Positions 15,805-20,000 of a DNA stretch of 20,000 nucleotides are shown piece by piece. The notes beneath the pieces were generated by a model. It saw only the letters and a list, made by a program, of their open reading frames with translations, had not been told where the DNA came from and searched no databases. The DNA comes from Prorocentrum cordatum (Eukaryota > Sar > Dinophyceae > Prorocentrales > Prorocentraceae), in assembly GCA_963575745.1 (NCBI GenBank), contig CAUYUJ010003974.1, forward strand, positions 7,501-27,500, read 5' to 3'. Within the stretch, counting starts at the first letter, position 1; each line of letters begins with the position of its first letter. Position numbers and translations under genes: made by a program.

Positions 15805-16088
15805 TGGGCACAGGTTCTCCTCAGGATGCCACAGGATGCTCCAACAGGTTCCAGGAGGGCCCTGGGGACCACATGAGGTCTCAGGAGGCATCAGAAGGCC
15901 ACAGAAAGACTCACGAGGCCAAAAGATGTCCCAAGAGGCTCCAGGAGGCCCCAGGAAGCTCCAGGAGGCCTCAGGAAGCCACAGGAGGCCCCAGGAGGCC
16001 ACAGGAAGCGCCAGGAGACTTCGGAAGGCAACAGGAGGCCCCGAGAGGCCCCAGGAGCGGGAGGCCTCAGAAGGCAACAGGAGTGGCT
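15805..16088 (+). repeat. Degenerate AGGAGGCCCC array, first block
   Basis: AGGAGGCCCC / AGGAAGCCAC / AGAAGGCAAC words recur every 10-11 bp over about 280 bp, translating as RRPQEATGGPRRPQEAPG-type text. Its reverse complement (GGGGCCTCCT) resembles the TTGGGGCC array at 11610-11925. Confidence 0.8.
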
Positions 16089-16089
16089 C

Positions 16090-16362
16090 CAACCCCATGT
16101 GTTTTACGTATGCTCCTATAGATTTGGCCTCTCCTGGAGCACGGGTCCTTGACGTTATACGTATGTTTATATAGATTGTCCTTCTCCTGTGAACACAATC
16201 CTAAATGTTTTACTTATGTTCCTATATGTTGGGCCTCTCCTGGGGCATGAGTCCTTGGTGCTTTACGTGTGTTCCTATATATTGCCTTTCTCCTGCGGCT
16301 CCAATCCGCAATGCTTTATGTACGTCGGTTGCTATATATTGGGCATCTCCTGGGGCACGAAG
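16090..16362 (+). repeat. About 53-bp repeat, five copies, two alternating types
   Basis: Each copy carries a TTTTACGTATG.TCCTATA core followed by CTCCTG. Type A (about 16090, 16196, 16302) has GGGCCTCTCCTGGGGCA or a close variant. Type B (about 16146, 16252) has GT/GCCTTTCTCCTG. The A-B order makes a dimer of about 106 bp. It separates the two AGGAGGCCCC blocks. A short hydrophobic open frame here (16189-16413) is a product of the repeat. Confidence 0.75.
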
Positions 16363-16455
16363 CCCCCCTGGGAGGTCCCAGGAGGCCTCAAGAGGCTCCT
16401 GGAGGCCCCATGAAGCCCCAGTAGGTTTCAGGAGGCCCCAGGAGGCCCCAGGCTC
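16363..16455 (+). repeat. Degenerate AGGAGGCCCC array, second block
   Basis: This is the same repeat family as 15805-16088, with CCCAGGAGGCCTCAAGAGGC and similar words over about 90 bp. The two blocks flank the 53-bp dimeric repeat. Confidence 0.75.
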
Positions 16456-16644
16456 ATGCGCAGAGACGCGCTCGTACTACTGAGGCTCATTCACACCCCA
16501 ATTCATTCGCAGTTAGATTCATGACCAGACCGCCACAACTGAAGCCCGTTTATATTCGAAAGCTCTTGCGCCTAGACATTCACGGCGGGCAGGTCCATGC
16601 GAATAGATGCACATATGGGGAGCTTGCAGTGAATAATGTTAAAC

Positions 16645-16808
16645 GAATTTGCGCCGTGCTGAGGCGAGAGCCACATTTTGAAACCGAGCCGCCCTCCCTG
16701 CTTAAAATTGTCGCACACCTTTACGGCGAACGCACGTGGCGCTAAGGCGAGAGCAACATTTTGAATACGGCCCGCCATCCATCCTTGAAGCTGTTGCAAA
16801 CGTCCAAG
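16645..16808 (+). repeat. Two tandem copies of the dispersed ~80-bp repeat
   Basis: GGCGAGAGCCACATTTTGAA at about 16663 and GGCGAGAGCAACATTTTGAA at about 16745. Each is followed by GCCGCCCTCCCTGCTTAAA or GCCCGCCATCCATCCTTGAAG and TTG.C..ACG. They belong to the family at 14655-15000. Here the C/T-rich centre is short and unexpanded. The stretch 16456-16644 before them is unassigned unique sequence. Confidence 0.7.
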
Positions 16809-16921
16809 CTTCAGGGTCAGATGTGGTGGGGAAGTCTCAGGCGAAACGCCCAGCCCGCCCTCCCCACACGTCGGGGGGTGCGACACGGAAGAGACACCCA
16901 TAAGGAAAATTGATGGAGCAG

Positions 16922-16994
16922 GTGGAGGAGGATGAGGAGGATTAGCGGGAGGAGGAGGAGGAGGAGGAGGAGGAGGAGGAGGAGGAGCAGGAGG
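16922..16994 (+). repeat. GGA trinucleotide tract (third purine tract)
   Basis: GGAGGAGGATGAGGAGG then pure (GGA)n to about 16985, ending in GCAGGAGGGGG. Unique sequence follows to 17108. Confidence 0.9.
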
Positions 16995-17108
16995 GGGCCC
17001 CCTTTCTCCATTACACTACTGCTACCAAGCTTCTCGGCCGCCTTGGATACCATCCATGGCGGCCCACGGCCTGTCACATCGTGGCGGCACGGCCGCCAGC
17101 GTCAGCGT

Positions 17109-17370
17109 CAGGAGGAGCAAGGTGGAGCGGGAGGAGGAGAGGGAGGAGGAGGGGGGGGGTGATGAGGAGGTGTAGGATGGGGAGGAGGGGAGGAGGGGCA
17201 GCAGGAGTGGTGAGGAGGTGGATGTGAGAGACGGACAAGGCGCAGGATGAGGGCACGGAGGGGGCAGATGAGGGGGGGGGATGTGCGGCGGGGGAGACGA
17301 GGAGGGGGAGGAGGAGCGGGGAGGAGGTGGATGATGGGGACGGGGAAAGGGAAAGGAGGAGGACATTCCG
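17109..17370 (+). repeat. Impure GGA/GGGAT purine-rich region
   Basis: About 260 bp of GGAGGAG, GGGGGG, GATGAGG and GGGGACGGGG words. Reverse frames give Pro/Ser-rich text and forward frames Gly/Arg-rich text. It precedes transporter exon candidate B. Confidence 0.8.
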
Positions 17371-17407
17371 AATCTGACTGTCCCCGTGGTATTTGCCGCC
17401 CCGACAG

Positions 17408-17475
17408 TCTCCCTCTCCGGGCTCCTTTACGCGCCATGCATGCGCGAGTCCCCGAGGTGGCTCGCCCTGGCCTCA
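17408..17475 (+). CDS. Candidate transporter exon B (PESPR-loop motif)
   Basis: The frame reads SLSGLLYAPCMR followed by ESPRWLAL. ESPRW is the PESPR motif at the end of TM6 and start of the central loop of sugar-porter, SLC22 and SVOP/SV2 major-facilitator transporters, with the preceding hydrophobic stretch as the end of TM6. The usual Pro before Glu is Arg. CCCCGACAG precedes 17408 (acceptor). GC donors are available after CTG (17470) and after TCA (17476); the exact end is not resolved. The frame runs open far upstream and downstream, but the flanks do not resemble the family. The link to exons A and C is inferred from protein order and phase. Confidence 0.4.
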
Positions 17476-18331
17476 GCGTCCGCACGTCGCGTGATCGCCA
17501 ATCCCCTTCACCTCCTCAAGGTACTATCGCTCCTCCTCCGCCTCCTCCTCCCGCCCTCCCCATCCCTTTCTACCTTCCTTGCACCCCCCGCATCCTGCGA
17601 TGCGAGGACCGTTGATTGCAGCCAGCTTGGCGCTCTAGCGTGTCTCATAGGGTGGCAATATTGCAGACTGCAGTGCCCGTCATACAAATGCGGTGAAAGT
17701 ATTACCCCTTTCCTTGCTGCACACGGTCACCTGTCCAGGGCCACAGTTGACTGGCTTATGGTTGTTGTTCAAGTTCACTTGGTTCGCCAGCCAGTGTTTG
17801 CACGCAAGGGCTCCCCTCGGATCTTGCCAGGACTTGTAAGAAGTTCTCCGCCGTTTTCGGTAGGCGGCCGGGCTCCTGGGTTCCCTGTTCTGTGGTCCCG
17901 GGGTTCTTGGGTTCTGGTTGCGGCTAGGTTCCTAGATGGGTGGAGAGTAGAGCGTAGAGGGCACGGAGCAGAGAGGGGAGGGAAGAGGGCGGCGGGTCGA
18001 GAAGACTTGGGAGGGTGCGGGACAGAGAGCCGCCCCTCGCCGATCTCACCCGATCCTCACACTTCGGCCCTCCCGAACCCAGGGGAGCAAGCGGAAGCAG
18101 AACTGTGGAAAGGGTGTGTGTGTGTGTGGCGGGGGGGAGGACATCCTACCCGTTGCTTCCTCATCGCTCTTCCTCGGCCTGCGCACCCGACCCTCCCTCG
18201 ATCTTCCTCCTCCATCCTCCTCGATCCTCGATCCTCCCTCGATCCTCCTCGATCTTCGAGCCTCGATCCTTCCTCGAGCCCAGGGTGGGGGGGGGCCGTG
18301 GAGCGCTGGGCCCCACGGCGCGGCGCCGCAG
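17476..18331. other. Candidate intron; C/T-rich repeats and a GT tract, no other gene seen
   Basis: This stretch between the ESPRWL block and the next transporter-like block holds CTCCTCC-rich DNA (17525-17575), an AGAG/GGAG-rich part (17940-18000), a (GT)n tract (18112-18128) and CCTCGATCCTCC-type repeats (18190-18280). A long open frame (17386-18960) crosses it, but the translation has no domain and turns into poly-Gly. I do not call it as one gene. Confidence 0.35.
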
Positions 18332-18673
18332 GCCATGAAGGGCCGCCACCGCGAGGCCTACGAGGTCGTGCGCAGGGTCGCGGCAGCCAACGGCGTCCCC
18401 GAGCCGCCTCCGCCGCCGCAGGCCCAGGCCGGCCGCCTGGAGAGGCGGAAGGAGGGGGAGGAGGAGGAGGAGGAGGAGGAGGAGGAGGAGGAGGAGGAGG
18501 AGGAGGAGAAGGAGGAAGAGGAGCAGGAGGAGGAGGAGGAGGAGGAGGAGTGGGAGGGGGAGGAGGAGGAGGAGGAGGAGGAGGAGGAGGAGGAGGAGGA
18601 GGAGGAGGAGGAGGAGAAGGAGGAAGAGGAGCAGGAGGAGGAGGAGGAGGAGGAGGAGGAGGAGGAGGACTAG
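18332..18673 (+). CDS. Candidate transporter exon C with poly-Glu expansion
   Basis: Frame 2 reads MKGRHREAYEVVRRVAAAN followed by GVPEPPPPPQ and AGRLERRKEG. A GR..EA..VLRR.A..NG helix directly after PESPR, and a later GRL, are typical of SVOP/SLC22-like major-facilitator proteins, so this fits as the loop following exon B. GCCGCAG (to 18331) or CATGAAG (to 18340) could be the acceptor. From 18449 the frame is a run of about 70 Glu with Lys, Gln and one Trp, ended by TAG at 18671-18673. A real exon probably splices out before or inside the tract; GC dinucleotides near 18420 could serve as donor. No following transmembrane exon is visible in the window. Confidence 0.4.
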   Translation, partial: AMKGRHREAYEVVRRVAAANGVPEPPPPPQAQAGRLERRKEGEEEEEEEEEEEEEEEEEKEEEEQEEEEEEEEWEGEEEEEEEEEEEEEEEEEEEKEEEEQEEEEEEEEEEED

Positions 18674-18690
18674 GAGGAGGACGAGGACGT
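18449..18690 (+). repeat. GGA tract with a 108-bp internal duplication
   Basis: (GGA)n with a marker AGAAGGAGGAAGAGGAGCAG at 18507 and again at 18615, exactly 108 bp (36 codons) apart, so the duplication keeps frame. The interruption GTGGGAGGGGG near 18550 occurs once. Confidence 0.9.
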
Positions 18691-18993
18691 CGGGGCGTCC
18701 CCCCTACAGGCTCAGGGGAGGGCGCGCTGAGGCAGCGGCCGGTGGCCTTGCGGGGGGGGCCCCGCGTGGTCACGGCTGGGCGCGGCTCGGGAAAGGTGCA
18801 GGCGCCCGGCTCCGAGGCGGTGCTGCTGTCTCCGGGCCCCGGCGCTCCGCTTGGGTCCGGGCTTGATCGGGAGGGGAGAGAACGCACAGACACAATGAAT
18901 CGTCGATCCCCAGGAAAACATGGGAAATATGGAAGGTGGGGGGGAAGACAGAAACCCTGAGAAAAAAATTGAAAATATGGGGGATCCTGTTAT
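18691..18993. other. No gene recognised
   Basis: GC-rich to about 18890, then A/G-rich with a run of seven A at 18963-18969 and GTGTGTATTCGTTTGTGTG. Forward and reverse open frames overlap without any domain. Confidence 0.3.
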
Positions 18994-19482
18994 TTGTGTG
19001 TATTCGTTTGTGTGTCCCAGGGCCCCTTCATTTTGAGCGTCCGTTGTTTCGTCTCGCCCTGCTCCGACAAGCGATGCGGTGACCACACCGTGTGGCGAAT
19101 CGGTGGGGATCCGGGGCTGCCACAGGATTTTGGGACGGAGGTCGTTTTCCGAGATCGTCTCGGGCGACTCGGGCCTTCAGGGTCCCAAGACCGTGAGGTT
19201 ACGGACCGTGCGATGAGGTGTTTGGTGGTGTCGAAGTCACCGCCCGGTCGGTCACCGCACCGTTTCGAGACCCCCAAAGACACGGCGATAACACTCAGGA
19301 CCCGGTTCCTTCATGGCGGTAATGGTTTTCGCCAGTTGCGGCGCTTGCAGGTTCCAGGGTGTGCCTGTAACCCACGCCTTGCTGGCGTGCGTTGGCACCT
19401 CCTCTCTTCGCAGGGAGTTCTGGCAGTGCACTCCAGTGACCGCCCTTGGATCAACAAGCACTTTTGGCGGGCCCGAGCCTGA
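18994..19482 (+). CDS. Unrecognised ORF, 162 codons
   Basis: This frame stays open through non-repetitive DNA and has mixed composition: VCVSQGPFILSVRCFVSPCS near the start, FGTEVVFRDRLGRLGPSGSQ in the middle, CACNPRLAGVRWHLLSSQ near the end. No domain is recognised. Reverse frames (18990-19283 and 19252-19743) and a forward frame at 19313-19582 (LLACVGTSSLRREFWQ) are open over the same DNA, so openness alone carries little weight. It is listed because it is the longest open frame in the window outside repeats. It could equally be noncoding. Confidence 0.15.
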   Translation: MCVFVCVSQGPFILSVRCFVSPCSDKRCGDHTVWRIGGDPGLPQDFGTEVVFRDRLGRLGPSGSQDREVTDRAMRCLVVSKSPPGRSPHRFETPKDTAITLRTRFLHGGNGFRQLRRLQVPGCACNPRLAGVRWHLLSSQGVLAVHSSDRPWINKHFWRARA

Positions 19483-19732
19483 ACCAGACCACGTTCGTTT
19501 CGTGGCGCGCGCGCTGATACTGCGTGGCTGGAGGCGTGAAGAGGCATGCCGTACTGGACCACCCAGCAGGTCTGGCGGGTGAAACGCGCCGCTGGCTCCT
19601 TCCTTGGTGCGCCCTTCCTGCCATGCGCGCGGTGGCGCGGCAAGGGGCGGGATAGGGAGCGCGCTGGCGGGAATCCAGAAACGAGAAACGTGGTTAGCGC
19701 TTCGTGTTTGGAGCATTCGCGATGACCAGAAC

Positions 19733-19951
19733 TCATGCTTCAATTTCAGTATCTCCTTCCATCGTGAGGCTTGTACTTGACGGATGGACGTTGCTCGTCA
19801 GCCGATAGATAGCAGCAGTAACGGAGACAGGAGCCGTTGCGGAAGATGTTTGATAGAGTTTCTTGGCCATCGGGACTTCGAATGTGTAAAAAAGAACAGG
19901 GTGGGTGGAAGTTGTTCGGGGGAAGAGTAAGAGGAGACAGAGGATGAGCAT
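19733..19951 (-). CDS. Small ORF with a signal-peptide-like N-terminus
   Basis: On the - strand an ATG at 19951 opens 72 codons: MLILCLLLLFPRTTSTHP, then FYTFEVPMAKKLYQTSSA, ending GDTEIEA before TGA at 19733. The first 11 residues are hydrophobic, as in a short secretory signal. Base composition here is less GC-rich than in most of the window, and codon endings are mixed. I do not recognise the protein. The adjacent frame also reads without a stop for a similar length (FRNGSCLRYCCYLSADEQRP), so frame choice is uncertain. A gene running off the window end on the - strand is possible. Confidence 0.2.
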   Translation of the reverse strand: MLILCLLLLFPRTTSTHPVLFYTFEVPMAKKLYQTSSATAPVSVTAAIYRLTSNVHPSSTSLTMEGDTEIEA

Positions 19952-20000
19952 GGTTGCAGGAGGGAGAAGAGGAACATGAGTTTGATGCGGAGAAGCAGCG

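Noticed and set aside
16189-16483. Small membrane protein (LLMFLYVGPLLGHESL)
   Set aside because: The hydrophobic text repeats with the 53-bp tandem unit.
17386-18960. A single 524-codon protein
   Set aside because: Only about 22 codons near its start match a known family. The rest is poly-Gly and GC-rich translation, and the transporter continuation lies in another frame, so splicing is the better reading.
1-20000. Dinoflagellate spliced-leader relic, telomeric TTTAGGG repeats, tRNA or rRNA genes
   Set aside because: I looked for the spliced-leader 3' half (TTTTGGCTCAAG), TTTAGGG runs and T-arm consensus words and found none convincing. A covariance-model search would be needed to exclude tRNAs.

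Overview
The window looks like nuclear DNA of a dinoflagellate. The reasons are a GC-rich composition with open frames on both strands, very dense simple-sequence and tandem repeats, a broken RT / RNase H / tyrosine-recombinase polyprotein of a type I recognise from dinoflagellate genomes, and candidate exons that join best through GC-AG introns. No species can be named from the sequence. I see no intact, confidently assignable host gene, no rRNA or tRNA, no CRISPR array and no spliced-leader relic.

Layout. 1-800: AT/GC-mixed DNA with an AGATCT-type short repeat and a diverged direct repeat. About 900-2600: coding-like fragments that change frame repeatedly, possibly the 5' (gag-like) part of the element that follows. 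2600-2880: N-terminal half of a reverse transcriptase up to motif A. 2881-8030: a 5.15 kb repeat island that splits the reverse transcriptase. It holds a 32-bp hairpin repeat, AGCAC and CA microsatellites, a first array of an 89-bp satellite (about 21 units), a single-copy ORF start (5348-5875), a second array of a variant 89-bp unit (about 21 units), and a TGGTC/TGGCT tract. 8031-9310: the reverse transcriptase resumes in register (LPMGF, YVDH), followed by RNase H. 9700-10570: tyrosine recombinase. The whole is a DIRS/Ngaro-like pseudo-element broken by frameshifts and stops. 10710-11032: a 121-bp direct repeat just past the recombinase.

11100-20000: mostly repeat-rich, probably intergenic or intronic DNA. 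It has GGGCC-rich and AGGAGGCC-rich degenerate arrays, a 144-bp element with 27-bp terminal inverted repeats, several GGA/TCC tracts, a 16-bp tandem repeat, a 152-bp tandem repeat, an alternating ~53-bp repeat, and a dispersed ~80-bp repeat, one copy of which carries a TCC expansion. Three short coding blocks (14194-14260, 17408-17475, about 18332-18460) read together as the TM6 / PESPR-loop region of a major-facilitator transporter (SVOP / SLC22 / sugar-porter-like). Two long GC-AG introns would carry the repeats.

The most unusual observation is the satellite island sitting exactly between two conserved reverse-transcriptase blocks. Its two arrays differ by one block, and that change removes the only stop codon of the unit, leaving array 2 open in all three forward frames.
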